Below, in pieces: positions 8,175 to 16,049 of a DNA stretch of 64,000 bases. The first letter of the stretch is position 1. Each line of letters opens with the position of its first letter. This stretch comes from Desulfosarcina alkanivorans (GTDB lineage: Bacteria; Desulfobacterota; Desulfobacteria; Desulfobacterales; Desulfosarcinaceae). The translations under genes were made by a program, and so were the position numbers. Under the pieces are notes generated by a model. It had not been told where the DNA came from. It ran no database searches and worked only from the letters and a program-made list of their open reading frames with translations. The stretch is taken from NCBI RefSeq assembly GCF_009688945.1, contig NZ_AP021874.1, positions 7,110,001 to 7,174,000 of the forward strand. The letters are read 5' to 3'.

Positions 8175-10490
8175 TTGCGCTTGAACCCTGAAAAAGACAC
8201 GGCCCGAAAGCCAAGGCCACGGAGCCCGCACCTCAGGGGGATCGACGCGTTGCGGCGCCGATCCATCTCCATGGAACTCTCCATCAGTCTGGTGCTGCTG
8301 GTGTTCATCGTGGAAGGGGTCCTGCTTCTTTTGATATACCATCGCCAGGCAGCCGATCTTTTCCACCAGCTGCAGGCAAAAGCGGACGAGTATGCCATCA
8401 ACCTGTCCGAGACGCTGGCCGTGCCGATCTGGGACTTTGACGACGAGCAGATCCGGCGCATCGGCGAGGGCTTTGCCCGTAATGATCGGGTCACGGCCAT
8501 TCTAATCCGCGGTGTTGACGGGACCGTTCATTTTGAATTCAGGCGGGACAACCCGGACGATCCGATCGTTCGCGAGGTATCGATTGTTCATACCGGGAAA
8601 CCGATCGGCCAGGTTCGGTTCTCATTATCGCCGGACGCCTATCGCAAGGATCTGGCATGGCTTCGCAATACCGCCATCATGGTGCTGGCGGTATCCCTGG
8701 TGGTCATTGTCATCGCCACGGGAATCGTATTGCGGGTGCTCATGCGCAAACCCCTGGCCATACTCCGCCAGGGGATGGACCGGGTGGCCCGGGGAGACGG
8801 TGACTACCGGTTCGATGAGGTCCATCATGAGGAGTTGGCCGATATTGCCCGACGGTTCCGCAAAATGGCGGATGAAGTCCGCCATCGTGAGCGATCGCTG
8901 CAGAAAGAAGTGGTCGAACGCAAGCGGGCAGAGGATAAAATCAGGGAAAGTGACGCCAGGACACGGGCCATTTTGAATGCCATCCCGGATGGGTTGTTCC
9001 AGTTTGACCGTGATGGTCGGTTTCTTGATATGAGGGGCGATCCGAAAAACCTTCCGGAATCGCCGGATCGGTGCATCGGGCGGGAAATCGGTTATGTGAT
9101 GCCGGCAGACATCGCCCGATTATTCCGCATGCAGCTTGCCCGGGCATTCGAGACCGGGGAGGTGAGGGTATTCGAGTACGAACTTGCGTCCGGCGGCCGT
9201 GTCAGAAATTACGAGTGCCGGCTGGTGGCGGTTTCCGAGGACCTGGCCCTGGGAATGAGTCGGAATATCACCGATCAGGTGACGGCAGCGGCGGAAAAGA
9301 AACGCCTGCTCGAGCAGCTCCAGCGCGCCCAGAAAATGGAGGCCATCGGCATGCTGGCCGGCGGTGTGGCCCACGACCTGAACAACGTCCTGTCCGGCCT
9401 GGTCAGCTACCCCGAGTTGATTCTCATGGACCTGCCGGCACAAAGTCCCTTGCATAAACCCATCCGCACCATCCAGAAATCCGGTGAGCGGGCCGCCCAT
9501 ATCGTTCAGGATTTGTTGACCCTGGCGCGACGGGGCGTGTCGGTGTCCGAGGTGGTCAACCTGAACCAGGTGATCCGTGAATACCTCAAAAGCCCTGAAT
9601 ATGAGCTGTTGCGGGCCCACCATACGGACGTTCAATTGGATCTTGACCTGTCTGATGACCTCTTCGATATTACCGGATCGCCGGTTCATCTCAATAAAAC
9701 CGTGATGAACCTGATTTCCAATGCTGCGGAGGCAATCCTGAAGGAAGGGCGTATCCGCATAGAAACGGAAAATCGATATGTCGACGCCCTCACAAAGGGG
9801 TATGACGATATCCAGGAGGGGGATTACGTGGTCCTGCGGGTTACGGACAACGGCATCGGTATCTCCGAAGCGGACATTGAACGGATTTTCGAGCCGTTCT
9901 ACACCAAAAAAGTGATGGGTCGAAGCGGCACCGGTCTGGGAATGGCAGTGGTATGGGGAACCGTCAAGGACCACCGGGGGACCATTGACGTCCAGAGTCA
10001 TCAGGCACAAGGCACCACGGTGACCCTTCATTTTCCTTCAAACAAAGAGCATCGGATGAAGGCGGGGGAGCCCGGAACCCTTGAGGATCTGAAAGGCGCC
10101 GGTGAGCGCATCCTGGTTGTTGATGATGTCGAGGAACAGCGGGAAATTGCCACGGGAATGCTCACCCGGCTCGGCTATCAAGTGGAAAGCGTGTCCAGCG
10201 GCGAAGCTGCCGCTGATTACTTGAAGACGCACCGTGTGGACATGGTGGTCCTGGACATGATCATGGACGCCGGCATCGACGGACTTGAAACCTATCGGCG
10301 CATCGTCCGCATCCACCCCGGTCAGCGGGCCGTGATTACCAGTGGATTTTCCGAATCGGATCGGGTTCACGAGACGCGCAAGCTGGGCGCCGGCGCCTAC
10401 GTGAAGAAGCCGTATCGGTTCGAAACCATTGCAAAGGCGGTAAAGACCGAGTTGCAAAGAGGTTTGGACGGGGGCCGTAATCGAACCTGA
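8175..10490 (+). CDS. hybrid sensor histidine kinase (HAMP-PAS-HisKA-HATPase-REC)
   Basis: The TTG start at 8175 follows AAGGA and keeps a basic N-terminus before the first membrane helix; ATG 8271 is an alternative. Order: membrane helix about 34-56, periplasmic segment to about 158, second helix about 163-188, HAMP to about 240, PAS about 255-375, dimerisation helix with His400 in AHDLNN, ATPase domain about 490-620 with DNGIGIS and GTGLGMAV, then a receiver about 640-755 with phosphoacceptor Asp694. It would autophosphorylate His400 and pass phosphate to its own receiver. No HPt or output protein is next to it. It is probably co-transcribed with the tandem solute-binding protein. Confidence 0.92.
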   Translation: MRLNPEKDTARKPRPRSPHLRGIDALRRRSISMELSISLVLLVFIVEGVLLLLIYHRQAADLFHQLQAKADEYAINLSETLAVPIWDFDDEQIRRIGEGFARNDRVTAILIRGVDGTVHFEFRRDNPDDPIVREVSIVHTGKPIGQVRFSLSPDAYRKDLAWLRNTAIMVLAVSLVVIVIATGIVLRVLMRKPLAILRQGMDRVARGDGDYRFDEVHHEELADIARRFRKMADEVRHRERSLQKEVVERKRAEDKIRESDARTRAILNAIPDGLFQFDRDGRFLDMRGDPKNLPESPDRCIGREIGYVMPADIARLFRMQLARAFETGEVRVFEYELASGGRVRNYECRLVAVSEDLALGMSRNITDQVTAAAEKKRLLEQLQRAQKMEAIGMLAGGVAHDLNNVLSGLVSYPELILMDLPAQSPLHKPIRTIQKSGERAAHIVQDLLTLARRGVSVSEVVNLNQVIREYLKSPEYELLRAHHTDVQLDLDLSDDLFDITGSPVHLNKTVMNLISNAAEAILKEGRIRIETENRYVDALTKGYDDIQEGDYVVLRVTDNGIGISEADIERIFEPFYTKKVMGRSGTGLGMAVVWGTVKDHRGTIDVQSHQAQGTTVTLHFPSNKEHRMKAGEPGTLEDLKGAGERILVVDDVEEQREIATGMLTRLGYQVESVSSGEAAADYLKTHRVDMVVLDMIMDAGIDGLETYRRIVRIHPGQRAVITSGFSESDRVHETRKLGAGAYVKKPYRFETIAKAVKTELQRGLDGGRNRT

Positions 10491-10540
10491 CGCCCGTTGG
10501 CCGTTACGATTTTCTGCAAAGCGCCTGCACGTTTGGGCCC

Positions 10541-10592
10541 AGCATCATCAGGGGCGGGGGCTGATGCTATTTCTGCTGGCCGATGTGCCAGC
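10541..10592 (+). promoter_or_regulatory. two hairpins in the leader of the IMPDH/GMP-reductase-family gene
   Basis: AGCATCA (10541-10547) pairs with TGATGCT (10562-10568), and GCTGGC (10575-10580) pairs with GCCAGC (10587-10592). They lie between the kinase stop and the GAGGAGG ribosome site of the next gene. They may end the kinase transcript or form a regulatory leader. No known purine or guanine riboswitch core is recognisable. Confidence 0.35.
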
Positions 10593-10612
10593 CCACGACT
10601 GAGGAGGATACC

Positions 10613-11632
10613 ATGACCGATGCGATCACCTACGATGACGTGCTTCTCGTTCCGTCATACAACCACTGGGAATCGCGAAAAATTGTTGACACCGCCATGA
10701 CGGACAAGACCGGCAAGCTGAATCTGCAGATTCCCGTGATGACCGCCAATATGGATACCATCACCGAATCCGCCATGGCCGATTTCATCGGCGCCAAGGG
10801 AGGGGTCGGTGTGATCCACCGGTTTATGCCCATTCAGGACAATGTTGATATTTTCAAGGCCTGCGCCCACAAGGCCTTTGTCTCCATCGGCTGCTCAGCC
10901 GATGATATGGCCCGGGCAGAAGCCCTTCGGGATGCCGGCGCGGATCTTTTCTGCATCGATGTCGCCCATGCCCATGCCCGCTATGTCGGTAAAACTTTGA
11001 AAGCCATCAGGGATATGCTGGGCAAGGAGGCCTGCATCATGGCCGGTAATGTGGCCACCTATGCAGGCGCCGACTATCTGGCGTCCCTCAGCGCCGACAT
11101 CATCAAGGTCGGCATCGGGGGCGGTTCGGTATGTACGACACGCATCAAGACCGGTTTCGGGGTGCCCAACCTCACAGCGATCCGAAACTCCGCCCGGGTC
11201 GATCGTTCCATTGTGGCAGACGGGGGCATCCGAGCACCCGGAGATATTGTCAAGGCGCTGGCCTTCGGAGCCGATTTCGTAATGATTGGCAGTATGCTGG
11301 CCGGATCGCGGCCGACCCCGGGGCCGGTCATAAGAAGAAAGAAGGGGGACGGTGAGGACGTGCTTGTAAAATCCTATCGCGGAATGGCCAGCAGCGAGGT
11401 TCAGGACAAGTATCACGGCGGCATGGCCGAGTGGAAGACGGCAGAGGGCGTTTCGGTCGATGTGCCCTATTGTGAGAGCGAAGAGGCGATCGTTGCGGAT
11501 ATCATCGGGGGCCTCCGCTCGGGCCTGACCTATGGCGGGGCCGCCACGATCAGGGAACTGCAGCGCAAGCTGGATTTTATACGGATCACACCGGCAGGCC
11601 GCAGTGAAAGCCTGGCCCACCGGACGCTGTGA
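10613..11632 (+). CDS. IMP dehydrogenase / GMP reductase family protein lacking CBS domains
   Basis: ATG 10613 follows a perfect GAGGAGG. The 339-residue TIM barrel has ANMDTITES near residue 45, a GNVATYAGADYL segment, the phosphate loop GIGGGSVCTTR with catalytic Cys174, DGGIRAPGDIVKALAFGA and a YRGMAS flap region. IMP dehydrogenases (about 490 residues) insert two CBS domains after the first quarter; this protein has none. Length fits GMP reductase (GMP + NADPH to IMP + NH3), while the C-terminal GGLRSGLTYGGA segment fits both groups. Which reaction it catalyses cannot be settled by eye. It stands alone. Confidence 0.85.
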   Translation: MTDAITYDDVLLVPSYNHWESRKIVDTAMTDKTGKLNLQIPVMTANMDTITESAMADFIGAKGGVGVIHRFMPIQDNVDIFKACAHKAFVSIGCSADDMARAEALRDAGADLFCIDVAHAHARYVGKTLKAIRDMLGKEACIMAGNVATYAGADYLASLSADIIKVGIGGGSVCTTRIKTGFGVPNLTAIRNSARVDRSIVADGGIRAPGDIVKALAFGADFVMIGSMLAGSRPTPGPVIRRKKGDGEDVLVKSYRGMASSEVQDKYHGGMAEWKTAEGVSVDVPYCESEEAIVADIIGGLRSGLTYGGAATIRELQRKLDFIRITPAGRSESLAHRTL

Positions 11633-11805
11633 GTCTCCACCGTTACCAGACCGGCAACCCTTTCCCATCAGAAGCGCCTGGCCCGGTTGCGCGCATGCAT
11701 TGCCGGGTAGAGAAGGGAGCAGAGGCCTGAGAAGTATGGTCCGGTTCAGTCCGTCAGCCTTCTGCAGCATGTCTCGTCCGCCTGCAGAACCGGCTGGCCG
11801 CATCC

Positions 11806-12336
11806 CTATCGCCGGGTATCGATGACTTCCACCATCAGGCGCTGCCGGCCGAAATGCCGCGCTTTCTGATACTCGTGTTTGTGCATGGCAATATCTACCC
11901 GCTCCCGATATCGCCTGTGCGTCCGATCCGTTACCAGGCAAACGCCTACCGTTTCAACATGCAGCCGCGTGCCCAACGGTACGAAATTCGCCGCGCATCT
12001 TTTTTTGCCCATTGACAGCGCTTTGCAGATGTCTTCGCCATTTGCCGAGATGCAGGGGGTATCGTCCGTCTGTCTGGGATCTCCGACGTTATATGCGGTG
12101 ACCACCCGGATGGTCGCAGGTGGTTTCGGATCCTTTTGCCAGCTGTCGGCTGGTCCCATCGGATTGACCATGTCGGCTGCCGCATCGACCACCAGAACAT
12201 GAAATACGACTATTGCCAATAAGTACTTGAAAGATCCGGTTTGTTTTTTGAAATGGCTCCTCCTTTTCTCCTTTATCCGGAGAAAATAAGTTGAATGGGG
12301 AGGATTGTCAAACCGGTGCGGGCCAGATATCGGCAT
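11806..12336 (-). CDS. exported 3D-domain (double-psi beta-barrel) protein
   Basis: The C-terminal 110 residues show the 3D-domain pattern: VTAYNVGDPRQTDDTPCISANG, then PLGTRLHVE and a CLVTDRTHRRYRERVDIAM block with the three conserved aspartates. Proteins with this fold include lytic transglycosylases such as MltA and RlpA-like enzymes, so a cell-wall role is plausible. The N-terminus is ambiguous. A strong AAAGGAGGAG sits inside the upstream frame just before residue 30, but no ATG follows it. A basic stretch plus a hydrophobic helix (KYLLAIVVFHVLVVDAA) acts as signal or anchor. The annotated start is the longest frame and may be about 30-40 residues too long. Confidence 0.8.
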   Translation of the reverse strand: MPISGPHRFDNPPHSTYFLRIKEKRRSHFKKQTGSFKYLLAIVVFHVLVVDAAADMVNPMGPADSWQKDPKPPATIRVVTAYNVGDPRQTDDTPCISANGEDICKALSMGKKRCAANFVPLGTRLHVETVGVCLVTDRTHRRYRERVDIAMHKHEYQKARHFGRQRLMVEVIDTRR

Positions 12337-12905
12337 TGGCGTTGGTCGTGATCAGTCGACAGCAGCTTCTGTGCCGCTTTCTGGGTCGCCGCCTATCCCG
12401 GCCGCATCCTGCGGGCGGCCGGCATCTTTCACCGGCATGAAATCGGTCATGAGGAATCCACAGAAATGGGATGCACGAAGCGTCCCGTCGGTGCCTGCGC
12501 GCTGGCCGATCAACCTGCGATCGAAAATTGGCGGCAAGAGGTGAAGCCATTTTTTTAACTGGCCAATAGCGTTCCGGGATGCTGCACCAGGTCGTTCATG
12601 CCTTCCCGGATCCGCCGCAACGGGTCAGGGCAGGGGGGGGCGCCGACCACCAGTCTTTTTGGATGTGGCGCTCAAACCAGATTTCCTGAGGGGGTGCAAA
12701 AAGAAAGGCACGCAGAAAAAGAACGATGCCGCCAATCAGGACGTTTTTCACACAGGGGGGCAGACACCATCACCCGGATCATTTGGGGCAGCCAAGGGGA
12801 TTATCTCCGGTAGGGGGCTTTGACCGGTGATTCTCAGTTAGCATGGCGCGGGGCAGCAAAACCCCAATGCGTGTGCCGTAAAATTCCGGGGGCGATTGCT
12901 GAAGC
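12337..12905. other. intergenic region without a convincing gene
   Basis: 569 bp between two minus-strand units. Candidate frames are short, overlap each other and have arginine/proline-rich antisense character. No tRNA, repeat or strong hairpin is visible. Confidence 0.45.
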
Positions 12906-13184
12906 TTATCCCAGTCTCGGGCAGTCATCCGGCTGCCTAATCCCCAGTCGCCGGCAGAGGCGAACCGCCAGGCGGGGATCACAATGGTCTGCATCACGCA
13001 ACGCTTCAAGTTCCGGCAACTCAGCGTCCACCTCCCTGGCCAGACGGGCCAGAGGAATTTTTTCACGGTCCGCTTTTTCGAAAATTCCCATCGTGTTCGC
13101 ACATACGTGGCATTCGGCGTCATACACGGTCCGAAAGCCGGTATCGTTCATTTTATTCTTGAAGTAATCTCTAAAGGACTCCAT
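12906..13184 (-). CDS. HigA-like / XRE-type antitoxin of a toxin-antitoxin pair
   Basis: The gene overlaps the end of the upstream toxin gene by 14 bases, the usual coupling of HigBA-like modules with the toxin first. The 92-residue product has a helix-turn-helix of the XRE type toward its C-terminus: KIPLARLAREV as the first helices and RLAVRLCRRLGI as the closing helix. It has a cysteine pair (ECHVC) near residue 25. It should neutralise the toxin and repress the shared promoter. The HTH is divergent, so the XRE assignment rests partly on gene context. Confidence 0.7.
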   Translation of the reverse strand: MESFRDYFKNKMNDTGFRTVYDAECHVCANTMGIFEKADREKIPLARLAREVDAELPELEALRDADHCDPRLAVRLCRRLGIRQPDDCPRLG

Positions 13185-13560
13185 TTACCAGGTCCTCCAG
13201 CGCTTCCGGCGTCACGTTATACAGAAAGTGGCTGCGGTAGCGCTTGACGCGGTCGATGAATTTTTCGGGAACTTTTCGGGTATTTTTTACAAAGGCCACA
13301 TAAAATACGATGAATTTGCGAAAACAGAAGAAGTAGAGCATCCGAACCTGATCACCGGACAGTTTGATCCGCAACTCATGAATGCCATCCCGCAACAAAT
13401 CTGCGTAGGGACGCGGCAATGTGGGCCCCATCTCCTCCAGCAGGGACAAAAACCGGATGATTTTCACCTGGTGTTTTTGATCGCATCCATCTATAAATTC
13501 AGTAACCGGACACGGATCCATCTGTTCATCGCAGTAAACGATATGCCATCGGTTTTTCAA
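13171..13560 (-). CDS. RelE/HigB-superfamily toxin (Gp49-like)
   Basis: The 129-residue protein fits the phage-derived Gp49-like/HigB toxin pattern: FLSLLEEMGPTLPRPYADLL, then GIHELRIKLSGDQVRMLYFF, then FVKNTRKVPEKFIDRVKRYR. Members are ribosome-dependent mRNA interferases, and the conserved basic Arg and Lys residues lie at the expected places (ELRIK, RMLYFF, KNTRK). It is translationally coupled to a small downstream HTH protein. It is about 15-20 residues longer than the usual core at the C-terminus. Confidence 0.82.
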   Translation of the reverse strand: MKNRWHIVYCDEQMDPCPVTEFIDGCDQKHQVKIIRFLSLLEEMGPTLPRPYADLLRDGIHELRIKLSGDQVRMLYFFCFRKFIVFYVAFVKNTRKVPEKFIDRVKRYRSHFLYNVTPEALEDLVNGVL

Positions 13561-13711
13561 AATCGGACCCTCCGCATGTTTTCCGTACCCGAGGAACCGG
13601 GACGCTGCTGGAGGGTCTACATACTAAAATCGGCCAGCTTTCTCAAGTGCATCAACGGGCGGGAACCTGCCGGACCGGTGCTGCAGGATCGACGCCGCCG
13701 CATGGGCATGA

Positions 13712-14053
13712 TCAGGTAAAGTTGCAGATCATGCTGTCGTTCGGCACAAAGCTTTTGAATGACTGCCCGGCCTCCCTGGCCAGGTGCCCGGGCACGGCAA
13801 TACCGGAACCGTATTCGGCGTAGTTGACAAAGGTGCGGCCGTCGATGCGGACCTTCATGCCGCTCTGTGGCGATTTCAACGGTACAATGGCATACGTGTT
13901 CCGGTATTTTTCCTCCAGGTCATCGTAGCCCAGTTTCTGCGCCTGTTTCCCGACACTGACCTCGATGTAGTGCCTGGATCCTTTTTTGACTTTGAACCGG
14001 AATTCTTTCTCAATCATATCCAGAATGGTGTTCAGGTGACGATTCATTTTCAT
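13712..14053 (-). CDS. hypothetical protein
   Basis: ATG at 14053 is chosen because GCGAGG precedes it; a longer frame starts at 14080. The 113-residue product is basic at the N-terminus (MKMNRHLNTILDMIEKEF) with natural composition and a Gly/Ser-rich centre (NYAEYGSGIAVPGH). It has no signal or membrane segment. I do not recognise the family. It lies about 150 bp upstream of the toxin-antitoxin pair on the same strand and could be transcribed with it. Confidence 0.6.
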   Translation of the reverse strand: MKMNRHLNTILDMIEKEFRFKVKKGSRHYIEVSVGKQAQKLGYDDLEEKYRNTYAIVPLKSPQSGMKVRIDGRTFVNYAEYGSGIAVPGHLAREAGQSFKSFVPNDSMICNFT

Positions 14054-14612
14054 ACCTCGCTTGCTATCACAGCCGGTCAACCCGCTGATGCGCTGATTTA
14101 AATATTGTGTGAACGGTTCCTTGTTTTATGTGCTACAGAAATATCTGCATGGCAGGCGCCCTCGGCAATACGAGCCGATTGGCAATTTGTTGGGGGTAAA
14201 ATCCTATCATTTAGCATGACCGTTTTAAGGACCCGGAGACGGGCTGAATACAGAATGAAGGGAAACACACGAATGTCCTGTCGCCGGAATGGGGCATCTG
14301 CTCACGCTGGCCTGGCACCCGGGTCCGGTTTGGATGGGAAGCCGGGGAAGCGGCAGCGCTTGAAAAAACCTGGCGGCCCTGCCTGTCGAAAACTGCGAAT
14401 TGGCTTTTGGTGAATGCCTGTGATATGCTGCCCGTAACGGAATGAGGGTGCCTGCGGCGTCCGTGCCGCAGCGATGCTGAAAATAAAAATGCCGCTGGTT
14501 GCGGCTGGTTAAGTTGACATTTTCAGTTTTGCAGGCTCATCTTTCAGTCCTGTTTTCTACCTTTGAAAGTTTGAAATACGAGCCGGCGATTTCAATCAGA
14601 TGGAGAAATTCA
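14054..14612. other. intergenic region between divergent genes
   Basis: About 560 bp. A 102-codon plus-strand frame at 14105-14413 has Arg/Gly-rich composition and no ribosome site, and I do not accept it. A TTGACA at 14512-14517 may belong to a promoter for the downstream gene, but no matching -10 element is clear. Confidence 0.4.
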
Positions 14613-16031
14613 ATGAAGGACGGCAGATTTTTATCCGCTGACATCGATCCTGCCAAAGACTCCAATGTGAACAACCTGAAGGAACAGGCATTGCAGTTGA
14701 TTCATCAAGCGTTTTCCGAGGATCAGCGCCTTCACGACGCTGCAGCCGTTGCCATTTTAAATGACTACGACGATATGGGCGCCGATACGTTTTTAAAGCA
14801 GCTGCGCACCTATAGTCTGATTCTGAACGCCCTCAGGAAGGACGCTGTTTTCCAGGAGATGCTGACGATCCTGATGAACCTTTTGCGGACAGGGGTTTAC
14901 AGGGTGTCGGGCGAGGCGCTGGACGCGGTAACCGTCCGACGGGATGCCTTGCGGGTTGATATCGACGGCAAGTCCACCCTCATCGGAAACGTAAATGGAG
15001 AACTCCTGACCATCCTGTCGCTGGGCAAGGAGAGCCGTGAAACGGAACGGCAGCTGATGGTGATCGACCGCCTGGTCAAATGTCGTAACGATGCCAACCT
15101 CGAGGCGGTTTCCCGCTCTTTCAAAATTCCTTTACACGACACCGAGAAGATAACGCTTTTGATCGAACGCCTGTTTGATAACCAGGGCAACTTTATCCGC
15201 AAGACATTCGAGCCGATGCTCGATGAACTGGCGCGGCATGGGAATCACGCTTTCGAACTGCTGTGGTGTTATTTCAAGGTGCTCAAGGGCCGCGCCAACC
15301 GTGTTTCTTTTCTCAATGCCCTGCAGCACCTGATCAGCCGGATCAATCGGCCCAAACACGCACTGCGCTTTTTGCTGGCGGATTTCTGCAGGCATCCGGA
15401 CCAGGTGGAACCGTCGGATCGGAATGCCATCATGCTGGCCAACATCCTTCTCAGGACATACAACAAGGAACTTGACGTCGATATCGAAATGACACCGGAG
15501 GAAGTCCTGAATGTCCGCAACGGGCTGGACAGGGACGTGGTGCACTACGCGAAGTTCCGCATCGATTCGGTCGAGTACCGGTTCTCCACCAAGGTCCGTG
15601 CCATCCACGAGAAACTGGTTGCGCGCCTGAACGCCACCACATCCGGCAGACAGACGCCCTCCGTCCGCCACCTGCTGTTTCTCGAGCGTGAGATTTTCAT
15701 ATTCCTTTCCTTGTTGTCGGGAAAAACCGCACGGCTCGTTCTGGTTTCGGCATTGACCGAATATGGCGATCCCAAAGCGGGGATCTATCGCCACCTCAGG
15801 GCGGCCAGCTATCTGCCGGTTTTTCTGCAGCACCTTAAAATCATTGTCCGCGGTGTCGGCCGTGTGGGAACACGTGATGATGTGGGGCTGCTCAGGCAAA
15901 TCAGCGAGTACGGGTTAGAGTTGTCCCAACTCAGCGGCACGCCTGAAAACCAGCGATCCGTGGTTCGCACCATGGGGTGGATCGAAAATGTCATCCGAAG
16001 CATCACCACCGCCAACTGGCATTCGGCTTGA
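14613..16031 (+). CDS. hypothetical largely helical protein paired with a PilB/GspE-type ATPase
   Basis: ATG 14613 is preferred over the longer frame starting at 14499, because TGGAGA lies just upstream and the extra 38 residues look non-coding. The 472-residue product is predicted by eye to be mostly alpha-helical, rich in Leu, Arg and Asp, with no signal peptide, membrane helix or cysteine motif. Helix-rich blocks recur through its length, as in HEAT-like scaffolds. I do not recognise the family. It ends 18 bases before the ATPase gene, so the two are surely co-transcribed and the product is probably a cytoplasmic partner or regulator of that ATPase. Confidence 0.75.
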   Translation: MKDGRFLSADIDPAKDSNVNNLKEQALQLIHQAFSEDQRLHDAAAVAILNDYDDMGADTFLKQLRTYSLILNALRKDAVFQEMLTILMNLLRTGVYRVSGEALDAVTVRRDALRVDIDGKSTLIGNVNGELLTILSLGKESRETERQLMVIDRLVKCRNDANLEAVSRSFKIPLHDTEKITLLIERLFDNQGNFIRKTFEPMLDELARHGNHAFELLWCYFKVLKGRANRVSFLNALQHLISRINRPKHALRFLLADFCRHPDQVEPSDRNAIMLANILLRTYNKELDVDIEMTPEEVLNVRNGLDRDVVHYAKFRIDSVEYRFSTKVRAIHEKLVARLNATTSGRQTPSVRHLLFLEREIFIFLSLLSGKTARLVLVSALTEYGDPKAGIYRHLRAASYLPVFLQHLKIIVRGVGRVGTRDDVGLLRQISEYGLELSQLSGTPENQRSVVRTMGWIENVIRSITTANWHSA

Positions 16032-16049
16032 GCGAAGGGAGATATTCTC

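Noticed and set aside
10491..10612. Purine riboswitch upstream of the IMPDH/GMP-reductase gene
   Set aside because: The two hairpins do not show the three-way junction or loop sequences of known purine riboswitches.
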